This document shows, one piece after another, positions 32,588-41,816 of a stretch of DNA of 64,000 bases; position 1 is the first letter of the stretch, and every line of letters begins with the position of its first letter. The position numbers were made by a program, and so were the translations under genes. The notes under the pieces were generated by a model. It was not told the DNA's origin. It saw nothing but the letters and a program-made list of their open reading frames with translations, and made no database searches. The stretch lies in assembly GCF_004118265.1 (NCBI RefSeq), contig NZ_SDHW01000002.1, positions 1-64,000 on the forward strand. Reading direction: 5' to 3'. This DNA comes from Lacibacter luteus. Lineage in GTDB: Bacteria; Bacteroidota; Bacteroidia; Chitinophagales; Chitinophagaceae.

Positions 32588-33697
32588 TCAAAACAAACTC
32601 GTCTGCATACCCGGCCGCCGAAACTTTGTTCTGTCCAAACTCCATTCTTCTGCATTCATACCATAGAGCTTTCCATATTTTTTATACTGTTGTGCCACCA
32701 GTTGGGCAATAGGTCCTTCGCCACGCATACGCACACCCCATCGTGTATCGTTCACCTGTCCATCATGACTGTGTTCAATATGATGCCATACTTTATCGGC
32801 ACGGTCGGGAAAGTTTTTATACAACCAATCGTGAAATAAAAATTTGATGGCGCCATTCAACCGAATAAAGGTGTAAGCCGTGAATGTTGCACCGTTGTCT
32901 CTTGCTGCTTTCATGATGCGTTGCATTTCATGTTCGTTCAAGCCGGGTATCATGGGTCCCATCATAATTCCCATGCGCACACCTGCACTGCTGAGTTCGT
33001 TGATCACTTTCAGTTTTTGTTTGGCGGTTACCGTACGTGGTTCCATTACTCTTCGCAGATCTTCGTTGAACGATGTAATGGACACCATGGCCGATACAAT
33101 ATTCTTCTTCCCCATTTCCTGCAACACATCTTTATCTTTCAGTATCCATGCATTTTTGGTGAGGATGCCAACAGGTTGATTAAACTCGTTGCATACTTCC
33201 AACAATCCTCTTGTCAACCGATAGGTTTGTTCGGCCGGTTGATAACAATCGGTGTTACCGCTGAGCATGATGGGTGTAGCATCCCACTTGGGATGCATTA
33301 AAAATTTTCGCAGCAGCTGCGGTGCATTTTTTTTGATAAGAATTTTTTGCTCAAAGTCCATACCTGCACTATAACCCCAGTACTCATGCACATTGCGTGC
33401 ATAACAGTAAATGCAACCATGTTCGCAACCGGCATAAGGGTTCATACTGTAGCTCATGCCTACATCGGGGCTTTCCACTTTATTGACAATTGTTTTGGGA
33501 TGAACTTCGATGTATTGTGTTTTCAATTCACGTTCTTCCCAATCGTCGATGCCTTCGATGTGTTCTTTGGTTACTTCGTTTTTTAAAAAGCGGTTCTTGG
33601 TGTTGAACTGTGCGCCACGGCCTGCATGATAAGGCTGTGTTTCGTCAGCATCTTTTGGTTTTACTTTATAATGATCCTGTTGTAGTTTCTCTGACAT
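32588..33697 (-). CDS. PA0069-family radical SAM protein
   Basis: 369 residues from the ATG at 33697. An in-frame extension to 33751 runs into the repeat DNA upstream, so the shorter form is preferred. The CxxxCxxC Fe-S motif is visible in GCEHGCIYCYARNVHEYW. PIMLSGNTDCYQPAEQ and VSITSFNEDLRRVMEPRT are typical of the SplB-related PA0069 group. A photoproduct-lyase-like or unknown SAM reaction is possible, but the family has no proven substrate. It stands alone between TcmP and a repeat region. Confidence 0.85.
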   Translation of the reverse strand: MSEKLQQDHYKVKPKDADETQPYHAGRGAQFNTKNRFLKNEVTKEHIEGIDDWEERELKTQYIEVHPKTIVNKVESPDVGMSYSMNPYAGCEHGCIYCYARNVHEYWGYSAGMDFEQKILIKKNAPQLLRKFLMHPKWDATPIMLSGNTDCYQPAEQTYRLTRGLLEVCNEFNQPVGILTKNAWILKDKDVLQEMGKKNIVSAMVSITSFNEDLRRVMEPRTVTAKQKLKVINELSSAGVRMGIMMGPMIPGLNEHEMQRIMKAARDNGATFTAYTFIRLNGAIKFLFHDWLYKNFPDRADKVWHHIEHSHDGQVNDTRWGVRMRGEGPIAQLVAQQYKKYGKLYGMNAEEWSLDRTKFRRPGMQTSLF

Positions 33698-33710
33698 GAT
33701 GTTTTGTTTG

Positions 33711-33780
33711 AACCACGGAGACACAAAGACACGGAGATACTCAAAGTACAATGCTCTGTGTACACTGTGTCTCTGTGGTT
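33711..33780. repeat. AACCACGGAGACAC...CTCTGTGGTT intergenic repeat
   Basis: Ends AACCACGGAGACACA and TGTGTCTCTGTGGTT are imperfectly inverted. The 'accacggagacac' word is a frequent intergenic repeat in many Bacteroidota. It lies just upstream of the PA0069 start. Confidence 0.75.
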
Positions 33781-33805
33781 AATAAAAGATGAATAGTATT
33801 GTTGG

Positions 33806-33855
33806 ACGTACAAGTGTGCGACGCAACAATAGTTTAATAGTAGCACCAGCGGCGA
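33806..33855 (+). repeat. 50-bp dispersed repeat, copy 2
   Basis: Shares its first 22 bases with copy 1 (23339-23388) and the ending GCGGCGA. It ends one base before the stop codon of the 2H phosphoesterase gene. Confidence 0.7.
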
Positions 33856-34479
33856 CTACATAAATAACTCTCCCTGTTTGGTTGTAACAGCAAGGTTTTG
33901 AAATTCAAGCCGGCGTACGATCTGGTAACGTTGTTCACCCAAGGGGCGCTTTAACAACAACATTCCATCGGCAATAAAACGCCCGGTGAAATGTTTGTGA
34001 CTGTATTCGAGCCAGCCCTTTTCGTATTGCCAGGGTTGCAGCTTGCGTGCAATGGTTAAGTGTGGTTCAAGAATGAAATGTGGTTTATTATCGTCGTTGA
34101 GTTTCATCAGTCGTTGTGCCTCGGTGCGAATGGTTTTTACCAATGATTGTATGGGCAGCTTACTCACTACGTTGATGTAAATGGTATGCGAAGGAAAACT
34201 GCCGTAATCCTTCAACTCCACTTTAATGGGATGAAAACCCATAGCGATCATGTTGAGCCGGTTCACCAATCGCTCTTCCATTAATTCGTATTGCAGAAAG
34301 TTGGCGAGTGTAATATGTGGCTTGCCCCATTTTGCATGATCGGATTTGTATTTCTCTGCAAATGCATTTTTTTCTTTTAGAATACGCTGCCATAATTCTT
34401 CATACGGACTTAATACCAACAGGTACTCATAAATTCTGTAACCGGGAATGGTGGCTGTTGTGATTGACTGTAATTGCAT
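33856..34479 (-). CDS. 2H phosphoesterase (2'-5' RNA ligase/LigT-like)
   Basis: 207 residues from the ATG at 34479. A TTG at 34488 is the alternative. The two defining H-x-T-x motifs are HITLANF and HLTIARK, about 95 residues apart. Enzymes of this fold open 2',3'-cyclic phosphates or join or cut 2'-5' RNA links. Such an activity acts on the same kind of RNA ends as RtcB, whose gene lies 11 kb away, but there is no direct evidence of a link. The stop codon touches the dispersed repeat. Confidence 0.82.
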   Translation of the reverse strand: MQLQSITTATIPGYRIYEYLLVLSPYEELWQRILKEKNAFAEKYKSDHAKWGKPHITLANFLQYELMEERLVNRLNMIAMGFHPIKVELKDYGSFPSHTIYINVVSKLPIQSLVKTIRTEAQRLMKLNDDNKPHFILEPHLTIARKLQPWQYEKGWLEYSHKHFTGRFIADGMLLLKRPLGEQRYQIVRRLEFQNLAVTTKQGELFM

Positions 34480-34780
34480 AACAAACAATTTTAGATTTTT
34501 GATTGACGATTGCTAATGTGCAAACACATTGCTCACTGTTGCATTGATCGTTTCGTTCAATACATTGCTGTGTGCAAATGATGCACAAAAATTCCGGCTT
34601 GTTTGTAGAGTAGGTCAATCAGCTTGCTGACTGATGAGTGAGTTTGAAGTACCGCAGCTGGAAAAAATATTTTGCCGAACTGCACTACTAAATTACTAAA
34701 AATTTTAGCTTTACCAAACTTTCTTACGAACCCAGACATACTTTTTTATTCACACTCCTGCCGGAGATAAACTCTTTTTT

Positions 34781-35215
34781 ATGGATGGGGAAGATTTTTT
34801 TGGCGCCGCTTATAAAGGCAGCAAACAGTTTACACAACAACAGGTGCGTACCGCAAATGCTACGGGCTTTGGTGCAGCCGCCGATGATTATGCTGAACGT
34901 GGTATTGACTTGAATGAACAGCTGATTAAAAACAAGCCGGCTACGTTCTTTTTTAAAATGAAAGGTGATGCCATGGAACAGGCGGGCATTTTTGATGGTG
35001 ATATTTTAATTGTTGACCGCTCATTGAAATTAGTGAATGGAAAAATTATTGTCGCTGTGCTGAATGGTGAATTGCTGGTGCGAAGATTTCATAAAAATTT
35101 TTCATCGGAATTTTTGATTGCAGAAAATGGGCGATACAAAAACATTAACCTGGCAGAGTTTGATGATTTTAAAATGTGGGGAGTTGTTGTTCATTCAATC
35201 AGGTCTCTGGGTTGA
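34781..35215 (+). CDS. umuD: UmuD-like protein with both catalytic residues lost
   Basis: 144 residues aligning with UmuD over its whole length (DDYAERGIDLNEQLIKNKPATF, IFDGDILIVDRSL, LNGELLVRRF). The nucleophile Ser60 of E. coli (GDSM) is Ala64 here (KGDAMEQAG), and the general base Lys97 (FTVKKL) is Arg101 (LLVRRF). The cleavage-site region is GF within TGFGAAADDY. Without Ser and Lys the protein cannot cut itself to UmuD', so it may be a non-cleaving regulator of UmuC. Its last codons (RSLG) are drawn from a REP palindrome at 35205-35224. Confidence 0.85.
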   Translation: MDGEDFFGAAYKGSKQFTQQQVRTANATGFGAAADDYAERGIDLNEQLIKNKPATFFFKMKGDAMEQAGIFDGDILIVDRSLKLVNGKIIVAVLNGELLVRRFHKNFSSEFLIAENGRYKNINLAEFDDFKMWGVVVHSIRSLG

Positions 35216-35258
35216 AACCCAGAGCTAGTCATAACTTGCCCTGGCCTTCAGGCCAGGG
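35205..35258. repeat. REP palindromes upstream of the RAYT gene
   Basis: Two perfect hairpins: CTCTGGGTTGAAACCCAGAG (35205-35224) and CCCTGGCCTTCAGGCCAGGG (35239-35258). The first overlaps the end of umuD. They look like the DNA targets of the adjacent transposase. Confidence 0.8.
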
Positions 35259-35273
35259 TATAAAAGCATTCTT

Positions 35274-35717
35274 ATGTCAATGATCAAAATATGGATTCAT
35301 TTAGTGTGGGCTACCAAGAGTAGAAAACCATTACTTGATAAAAACATTCGACAGAAAGTGTGGCAACACATGCGAACCAATGCGCAGGAAAAACAGATTC
35401 ATATTGATTTTATTAACGGGTATGTGGATCATGTGCACATACTTCTTTCTTTAAATGCAGATCAAACAATTGCAAAGACTGTGCAGTTGATCAAAGGCGA
35501 AAGTTCGTTCTGGATCAATAAAAACAATCTGTGCAATGAAAAATTTGAATGGCAGGATGACTATTTCGCTGTATCGGTAAGTGAATCCGGTGTAAATGTG
35601 GTGCGGGAATATATCAAGAACCAGGAAGAGCATCATGCAAAGAAAACATTTCAACAGGAGTATGATGAGTTTATGAAGAAATATGGCTTCCTGTTAATCA
35701 AAGATTCCCAGGGCTAA
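35274..35717 (+). CDS. REP-associated tyrosine transposase (RAYT, IS200-like)
   Basis: 147 residues of the Y1_Tnp/HUH fold. The metal-binding HVHIL lies at about residues 53-57 (GYVDHVHILLSL), and the catalytic Tyr is in REYIKNQEEHHAKK near residue 111. The size fits a full-length IS200/RAYT protein. It is flanked on both sides by hairpins with GGCC/GCCC cores (35205-35258 and 35711-35833). RAYTs move or multiply REP sequences through single-stranded DNA. This insertion separates umuD from umuC. Confidence 0.88.
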   Translation: MSMIKIWIHLVWATKSRKPLLDKNIRQKVWQHMRTNAQEKQIHIDFINGYVDHVHILLSLNADQTIAKTVQLIKGESSFWINKNNLCNEKFEWQDDYFAVSVSESGVNVVREYIKNQEEHHAKKTFQQEYDEFMKKYGFLLIKDSQG

Positions 35718-35833
35718 AGCCCAGGGCAAGTCAAAAAATAATAAATATGCAACAACACGCAGAGGTTATTGACTTGCTCCAGCCTGAAGGCTGGAGATAC
35801 AAAAATGAAAAGGACACAATGGGCTTTAGCCCA
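35711..35833. repeat. REP palindromes downstream of the RAYT gene
   Basis: Three hairpins: GGGCT-AA-AGCCC (35711-35722, inside the RAYT stop region), CTCCAGCCTGAAGGCTGGAG (35777-35796) and TGGGCTTTAGCCCA (35820-35833). They mirror the upstream set and end just before the umuC start. Confidence 0.78.
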
Positions 35834-35845
35834 TGTTCCGGCAGC

Positions 35846-37129
35846 ATGTACGCCATTGTTGATTGCAACAATTTCTATTGTTCCTGCGAGCGTTTATTCA
35901 AACCTCATCTCGATAACAAACCTGTTGTTGTACTCAGCAACAACGATGGATGTATTATTTCACGCAGTGATGAAGCAAAAGCATTGGGTGTGGATATGGC
36001 CGGGCCTTACTTTATGGCGAAGCCATTAATCAAAAAACATGATGTGGCTGTGTTCAGCAGTAACTATAATTTGTATGGCGATCTGAGTATGCGGGTGATG
36101 GATACCTTGCGCAGCATCATTGGCGAACAGAATGTAGAAGTGTATTCAGTAGATGAGGCATTTGTTGACCTCAGCATTTTTCCAACAGATGACCTGGAAC
36201 GCATTGCACGTGATATGCGGGAAAGAGTAGAACAATGGACAGGCATTAAAGTTTCCATTGGTGTGGCTCCAACAAAAGTGCTGGCCAAGCTTGCCAATCG
36301 CTTATCGAAAAAATATAAAAAAGAAACGGAGTGTGTGCTGGTGCTCGATACCGAAGAAAAAATAAGAAAGGGATTAGAGCAAACACCTGTAGGTGATATC
36401 TGGGGTGTGGGTTATCAGTATGCGCAGAAACTAAAAGAGCAATGGTTTATTGATGATGCGTTGCAGTTAAGTAAAATGAGCGAAGAGTTCGGCCGTTTGC
36501 ATTTAGGGGGTGTAGTTGGTGTGCGGCTGATCCGTGAACTGAACGGTATTGCATCGAAAGACATGGAAGATGAACTTGTAACAAAAAAGATGATCGCTAC
36601 CACACGCATGTTCGGCAGCCCGGTTGGTGATATCAATGCTATTAAAGAGGCCGTTGCTACCTATACATCAAGGGCTGCCGAAAAATTACGGCGACAGTAC
36701 AGTGCCGCCAACTTCATCAGTGTGTTTGTGGTAACAAAAGATCAGAATCATAACCTGAATTTTAAACGGGGTGGAACCATTAGTTCTTACGCTACGCTAC
36801 CGGTTGCAACTTCGTTTACCAACGAACTCATTAAACCTGCAGTGGCATTGGTTGATAAGCTTTACGAGAAAGGACAACTGTACAAAAAAGCAGGTGTGAT
36901 GTTGAGTGGTCTTGTACCTGATGCATCGATTCAAGGCAATTTATTTTTGCCTGAAACAAAAAACAATGGACGACTGTTAATGGATATGATCGACAATATC
37001 AATTTCAGTCAACGGGATGATGTATTGAAGTTTGCTGCCAGCGGCACAACAAGAGACTGGAAGATGCGACAGGAATTACGCAGTCCACGCTATACCACAC
37101 GATGGGAAGAGTTGTATGAAGTGAGGTGA
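35846..37129 (+). CDS. umuC: UmuC, Y-family DNA polymerase subunit
   Basis: 427 residues from the ATG at 35846. An open frame begins 99 bp earlier, but it is made of REP sequence. Y-family motifs: MYAIVDCNNFYCSCERLF (metal Asp), SNNDGCIISRSDEAKALG, and YSVDEAFVDLS (catalytic Asp-Glu). The little-finger and C-terminal UmuC regions follow. UmuC carries out error-prone translesion synthesis with UmuD2'. Here its partner lacks the self-cleavage residues and is 630 bp away because of the RAYT insertion, so expression may have been uncoupled. Confidence 0.92.
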   Translation: MYAIVDCNNFYCSCERLFKPHLDNKPVVVLSNNDGCIISRSDEAKALGVDMAGPYFMAKPLIKKHDVAVFSSNYNLYGDLSMRVMDTLRSIIGEQNVEVYSVDEAFVDLSIFPTDDLERIARDMRERVEQWTGIKVSIGVAPTKVLAKLANRLSKKYKKETECVLVLDTEEKIRKGLEQTPVGDIWGVGYQYAQKLKEQWFIDDALQLSKMSEEFGRLHLGGVVGVRLIRELNGIASKDMEDELVTKKMIATTRMFGSPVGDINAIKEAVATYTSRAAEKLRRQYSAANFISVFVVTKDQNHNLNFKRGGTISSYATLPVATSFTNELIKPAVALVDKLYEKGQLYKKAGVMLSGLVPDASIQGNLFLPETKNNGRLLMDMIDNINFSQRDDVLKFAASGTTRDWKMRQELRSPRYTTRWEELYEVR

Positions 37130-37130
37130 G

Positions 37131-38078
37131 TTAAAAATCTTTATCAAACAAACCCCGCTGCTTCGGTTTTGGTTTTTGCGAAACACCTCCTTCAATAAAC
37201 TTCGGCTTGATTAGGTTCAATCCCATTTCTTTATTCATCTTGTCAATCAGATAAACCGTCAGCTCAGGTGATGTTGCTTCATCGTGCATGTGCATAAAGA
37301 AATACGTTTCTTCAATACCCTGCTGCAGCCAATACTTCATCCGTTCAATCCATGCATCGCATCGGGGATAATCAGATTTATGCAGACTGTTGCCTACATA
37401 ACGAATGAATACTTTCGGTACGGTTACATGCATGTGTGCACAATCTCTGCGGCCTGCTGTATCGGTAATAACTGCACCGATGTTCATTTGTTTTAGTGTA
37501 GCGAAAAGTTCGTTGCGGATATCTTCTTTAGCAAACCAATCAGGATGGCGTACTTCTAAAAAGAATTGCAGGTCTTTCGGCAGCGAAGCCATATAATCGA
37601 ACAACTCTGTTTTACGTTTTGGTGAAAAGGTATCACTCACCTGCACGAAGATGGGACCAAGATGTTCTTCAAAACCAACAATACCCCGAAAAAATTCATT
37701 CGTAATAAAATCTTTTCCTTTCAAACTGCCACGATGTGTAACGCCTTGATACATCTTAGGACAAAATTTAAAATCCATGCCTTTTGCTTTCTCTGCCCAT
37801 TTGCGGATGCCCACTTCGCCATACACTTTGTAATGTGTTGTATTTAACTCAATGCAATTGTAATGCTGCACATAGTGCTGCAAAAAATCTTTCTCTTTTG
37901 TTTTTGGCGGGTAGATCTTACCCACCCATTCTGTTCGTCCCCACTTGGCACAACCCACATATACTTTTGCATCTTTCACGGCTTTTCCATTCAATACTGT
38001 TTTATTAAACACAGGTTCAGCAGGCAGAGAAAAATCAATGCTGTCCAGTTCATGTTCATCAACACGTCCAAATTCCAT
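37131..38078 (-). CDS. DUF72 (TIM-barrel) protein
   Basis: 315 residues from the ATG at 38078. A longer frame to 38180 overlaps the divergent sulfatase gene and is less likely. VYVGCAKWGRTEWVGKIYPP is the N-terminal DUF72 signature, followed by YNCIELNTTHYKVY, FKFCPKMYQGVTH, FLEVRHPDWF and YVGNSLHKSDYPRCD. The family (E. coli YecE) has unknown function. It converges on umuC with only one base between them. Confidence 0.85.
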   Translation of the reverse strand: MEFGRVDEHELDSIDFSLPAEPVFNKTVLNGKAVKDAKVYVGCAKWGRTEWVGKIYPPKTKEKDFLQHYVQHYNCIELNTTHYKVYGEVGIRKWAEKAKGMDFKFCPKMYQGVTHRGSLKGKDFITNEFFRGIVGFEEHLGPIFVQVSDTFSPKRKTELFDYMASLPKDLQFFLEVRHPDWFAKEDIRNELFATLKQMNIGAVITDTAGRRDCAHMHVTVPKVFIRYVGNSLHKSDYPRCDAWIERMKYWLQQGIEETYFFMHMHDEATSPELTVYLIDKMNKEMGLNLIKPKFIEGGVSQKPKPKQRGLFDKDF

Positions 38079-38131
38079 GAGGCGATCTTTTTTCAAATCT
38101 ACATATCCTGCAACTATTGTAACTTTCACCC

Positions 38132-39673
38132 ATGCGATTTTTATTCTTTCTTTTGCTTTGCTGCCAGTCTGCGTTTGCACAACAACCGAATATCATTTAT
38201 ATCATGAGCGATGATCATGACAACGATGCCATCAGTGCATACAACAAACAGTTTATTCATACGCCCAATATCGACCGGCTTGCAAAAGAAGGCATTCGTT
38301 TCGACAGGGCATTTGTCGGAAATTCTATTTGCAGCCCTGCAAGAGCTACCTTACTTACAGGTCAGCACTCGCATAAAAATGCTGTAAAAGATAATCATAC
38401 TAGATTCGACTCTTCAAAAATTACCATGCCGCATTTACTGCAGCAGGCAGGTTATCAAACTGCGCTTACAGGAAAATGGCATTTGCATTCCTATCCATCA
38501 GGGTTTGATTATTGGAAGATACTACCCGGCCAGGGACGTTATTATGATCCGTTAATGATCACCATGAAAGGCGATACAATCGTTGAAAATGGATATGCTA
38601 CAGATGTGATCACAGATGATGCCCTTCATTGGCTCGATCAAAGAGATAAGAAAAAACCATTTTTATTATTACTGCACCATAAAGCACCACATCGAAACTG
38701 GGTGCCACGTTTAAAACATTTGTTGATCACATCAAAACAGGTTTTTCCTGAACCGCCAACTTTATATGCAAACATGACCAAGCATGGTAAAGCATGGCAG
38801 GGGCAGAAAATGAGTATTCTGAATGATATGGAATTAGTGGTTGATTTGAAAATAGATCCTGCATATTTTGAAAACATACCTGAATTAAAACCAAATCCTT
38901 CCTACAAGAGAGATTACAACTTCATCTTTAATCACATTTCTGAAGAGGAACAGAAAGGATTAAAAGAAATTTATGCAGAGCGTGGCAAATTGCTGCAACA
39001 GCATTATAAAGACAAGCGAAAATTACTTGCATTAAAATATCAATGGTACATGCAGGATTATATGGCTTGTGTTGCGTCTGTTGATGAAAATATCGGAAGA
39101 CTGCTTGAATACTTAGATAAAAACGGTTTGGCAAAAAATACATTAGTGATGTATACAGGCGACCAGGGATTTTATCTTGGCGAAAACGGATGGTTTGATA
39201 AACGCTGGATGTATGATGTATCGTTACAGGCTCCTTTACTCATGCGTTGGCCTGAAAAAATAAAACCGGGAACTGTTTCAAATGAACTGGTGCAAAACAT
39301 TGACTTTGCACCAACCATTATGGATGCTGCCACCGGCAAGGTACCCGCATGGATGCAGGGAATAAGTCTGCAATCACACATCTCCGGCAAACAAAAAAAG
39401 TTAAACCGGAAATATCTCTACTATCATTATTACGAATACCCGATCGATCATTATGTATTACCACATGTTGGCATAAGAGGAGAAGATTATAAGCTGATCT
39501 ATTTCTATACAGTCAACGAATGGGAATTATATGATCTGAAAAAAGATCCTCAGGAACAAACCAATCTCATCAACTCAACTGCACATCAAGCCATCATCAA
39601 ACAATTAAAAACTGAATTGCTGAAGTTGAGAGATCAATACGATGATCATGAACCTGCAGGTGAGTTACGATAA
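38132..39673 (+). CDS. Secreted sulfatase
   Basis: 513 residues. A signal peptide (1-17) precedes the alkaline-phosphatase-type sulfatase fold. CSPAR at 67-71 (SICSPARATLLTG) is the formylglycine site of Cys-type sulfatases, and the metal ligands show in IMSDDHDNDA and TGDQGFYLGENGW. It would remove sulfate esters from polysaccharides or other substrates in the periplasm or outside. An anaerobic or FGE-type maturase must be elsewhere. The last 28 bases overlap the end of the convergent DUF779 gene. Confidence 0.9.
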   Translation: MRFLFFLLLCCQSAFAQQPNIIYIMSDDHDNDAISAYNKQFIHTPNIDRLAKEGIRFDRAFVGNSICSPARATLLTGQHSHKNAVKDNHTRFDSSKITMPHLLQQAGYQTALTGKWHLHSYPSGFDYWKILPGQGRYYDPLMITMKGDTIVENGYATDVITDDALHWLDQRDKKKPFLLLLHHKAPHRNWVPRLKHLLITSKQVFPEPPTLYANMTKHGKAWQGQKMSILNDMELVVDLKIDPAYFENIPELKPNPSYKRDYNFIFNHISEEEQKGLKEIYAERGKLLQQHYKDKRKLLALKYQWYMQDYMACVASVDENIGRLLEYLDKNGLAKNTLVMYTGDQGFYLGENGWFDKRWMYDVSLQAPLLMRWPEKIKPGTVSNELVQNIDFAPTIMDAATGKVPAWMQGISLQSHISGKQKKLNRKYLYYHYYEYPIDHYVLPHVGIRGEDYKLIYFYTVNEWELYDLKKDPQEQTNLINSTAHQAIIKQLKTELLKLRDQYDDHEPAGELR

Positions 39674-40050
39674 ACTGTTTCTACCTGCAACAATGGTTGC
39701 AGGTTTTCCAGCTCCTCATCTGTAAACAATCTCGATTCAATAAAAAAACGTACACCCAGTGGTATTTCCAATGAAAAACTGCTGCCTCTGCCCGGTGTAA
39801 CGTTTAATATCAGTTGCGTGTGTTTCCAGTATTCAAATTGATCGGCACTCATATAAAATCTGCAACCTTCTACTTCACCTAAACAAACATCACTGCCGCC
39901 CACACGAAATTCACCATCGTTAAAACACATCGGCTGACTGCCATCGCAACAGCCTCCACTCTGGTGAAACATTAACGGACCATGCATTTCTTTTAAGCGT
40001 GCTATTAAATCGTTTGCTGCTGTTGTTGTAACAATACGTGGTATCTGCAT
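39646..40050 (-). CDS. DUF779 protein linked to the aldehyde dehydrogenase
   Basis: 134 residues. FHQSGGCCDGSQPMC with its Cys cluster and GCRFYMSADQFEYWKHTQLILNV are the DUF779 signatures. Genes of this family regularly sit next to aldehyde dehydrogenase genes of the exaC/aldB type, as here (79 bp downstream of that gene, same strand). The function is not known. The paired cysteines suggest metal or redox chemistry. Confidence 0.85.
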   Translation of the reverse strand: MQIPRIVTTTAANDLIARLKEMHGPLMFHQSGGCCDGSQPMCFNDGEFRVGGSDVCLGEVEGCRFYMSADQFEYWKHTQLILNVTPGRGSSFSLEIPLGVRFFIESRLFTDEELENLQPLLQVETVYRNSPAGS

Positions 40051-40128
40051 AAAAAAAGTTTAAAAGAAAACAGCGGCACAAGGCCGCCGTTTCTGATTCT
40101 GCCATTTACGACTTGCCCACTTGCTATT

Positions 40129-41661
40129 TTAAAAAAACCCTAATTTCTGTTTGTTGTAAGAAACAAGCATGTTCTTGGTTTGGCGATAATGATTCAACAT
40201 CATCTTATGTGTTTCTCTGCCAAAGCCGGATTTTTTGTAACCACCAAACGGTGCATGTGCAGGATAAGCATGATAACAGTTTACCCAAACACGACCTGCC
40301 TGTATTGCTCTCGGCACCTGGTATAATTCATGTGCATCACGTGTCCACACACCGGCGCCTAAACCATACAATGTATCGTTGGCAATGGCAATTGCTTCTT
40401 CAGTTGTTTTAAATGTTGTAACCGATGTAACAGGTCCAAAAATTTCTTCCTGGAAAATGCGCATCTTGTTATGACCTCTGAAGATGGTTGGCTTAATGTA
40501 ATAGCCATGTTCCAATCCGCTGTTCTGGTGAAATGCTTCACCACCGCATAACACTTCTGCACCTTCCTGTTTACCGATATCGAGATAGCTGAGAATTTTT
40601 TTATACTGATCTTCCGATGCCTGTGCTCCCATCATTACTGTTGAATCGAGTGGGTTACCCATCTTAATTGCTTTGGTGCGTTGAATAACACGACTCATAA
40701 ATTTCTCATAGATGTTTTCATGCACCAGTATGCGTGAAGGACAGGTACATACTTCGCCCTGGTTCAATGCAAACAGCACTGCACCTTCCACTGCCTTATC
40801 AAAAAAATCATCATCTGCATCTGCTACCGATTCAAAGAAAATGTTCGGACTCTTTCCGCCGAGTTCCATGGTAACGGGAATTAAGTTTTCCGATGCGTAT
40901 TGCATAATTAAACGACCGGTTGTGGTTTCGCCGGTAAAAGCAACTTTCTGTATGCGTGGAGAAGTGGCGAGTGGTTTTCCTGCTTCGGGGCCGAAGCCTG
41001 TTACAATGTTGAGTACGCCTTTTGGTAAGATATCGCCGATGAGTTCCATGAGGCACATGATGCTGGTTGGTGTTTGTTCAGCCGGTTTTACAACTACGGT
41101 ACATCCTGCTGCGAGTGCCGGTGCAATTTTCCAGGCGGCCATCAGTAGCGGAAAGTTCCAGGGAATAATTTGTCCGACGACACCGATGGGTTCATGCAGA
41201 TTAATACTGACCGTTGTTTCATCATGCTCACTCACCGAACCTTCTTCGCTGCGGATAACGCCGGCGAAATAACGGAAATGATCCACCACCAATGGAAGAT
41301 CAGCTGCTTTTGTTTCACGCAATGCTTTGCCGTTATCAATGGTTTCAACAATGGCGAGGTATTCAAGATTGTCTTCAATTACCTGGGCAATTTTCAACAT
41401 CAGGTTACTTCTGTATGCGGCGGCTGTTTTACTCCATGTTTGAAATGCTTCAGTTGCAGCATCAATTGCTTTTTCAATATCCTTAGCATTTCCCCTCGCT
41501 GCCTGTGTAAATACTTTGGCGTCAAGCGGTGAAATATTATCAAAATATTCACCACTTGAAGGAGCTACCCATTCGCCCCCGATGTAATGATCGTATTTCG
41601 ATTTGAATGCTGGTCTTGCTGCGACATTCGTTTTAGGTGCAGCGGCTGTGATTGTACTCAT
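40129..41661 (-). CDS. NAD-dependent aldehyde dehydrogenase
   Basis: 510 residues. [19 protein letters not shown] and KPAEQTPTS are the cofactor region, FTGETTTGR is the NAD-binding loop (GxTxxG), [12 protein letters not shown] holds the general-base Glu, and [12 protein letters not shown] the catalytic Cys. The sequence type is acetaldehyde dehydrogenase (AldB/ExaC group), which oxidises aldehydes to acids. DUF779 follows on the same strand, and an AraC-type regulator is divergent with 155 bp between, so that regulator is the likely activator. Confidence 0.9.
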   Translation of the reverse strand: MSTITAAAPKTNVAARPAFKSKYDHYIGGEWVAPSSGEYFDNISPLDAKVFTQAARGNAKDIEKAIDAATEAFQTWSKTAAAYRSNLMLKIAQVIEDNLEYLAIVETIDNGKALRETKAADLPLVVDHFRYFAGVIRSEEGSVSEHDETTVSINLHEPIGVVGQIIPWNFPLLMAAWKIAPALAAGCTVVVKPAEQTPTSIMCLMELIGDILPKGVLNIVTGFGPEAGKPLATSPRIQKVAFTGETTTGRLIMQYASENLIPVTMELGGKSPNIFFESVADADDDFFDKAVEGAVLFALNQGEVCTCPSRILVHENIYEKFMSRVIQRTKAIKMGNPLDSTVMMGAQASEDQYKKILSYLDIGKQEGAEVLCGGEAFHQNSGLEHGYYIKPTIFRGHNKMRIFQEEIFGPVTSVTTFKTTEEAIAIANDTLYGLGAGVWTRDAHELYQVPRAIQAGRVWVNCYHAYPAHAPFGGYKKSGFGRETHKMMLNHYRQTKNMLVSYNKQKLGFF

Positions 41662-41816
41662 GGTGCAAGCTGTTTAATCGTTAAATAATAAACCGAACTT
41701 CCAAATTCAGTTTTTCAAAGCGCCGCACTTTTGTATTTTTTTGTAGCACAATTGTACCAAAGCTGCTTGCTGCTGCATACGATTTTTGTAATTTCAGTAA
41801 CAGAAACAATCACCAC

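Noticed and set aside
33698-33751. A longer start for the PA0069 radical SAM protein
   Set aside because: The added codons come from the AACCACGGAG intergenic repeat.
35747-35845. A longer UmuC N-terminus
   Set aside because: The 33 extra codons are encoded by REP palindromes and lack similarity to UmuC. The conserved start MYAIVDCNNF begins at 35846.
37863-38207. Plus-strand ORFs opposite the DUF72 gene
   Set aside because: They are shadows of the conserved DUF72 frame on the minus strand.
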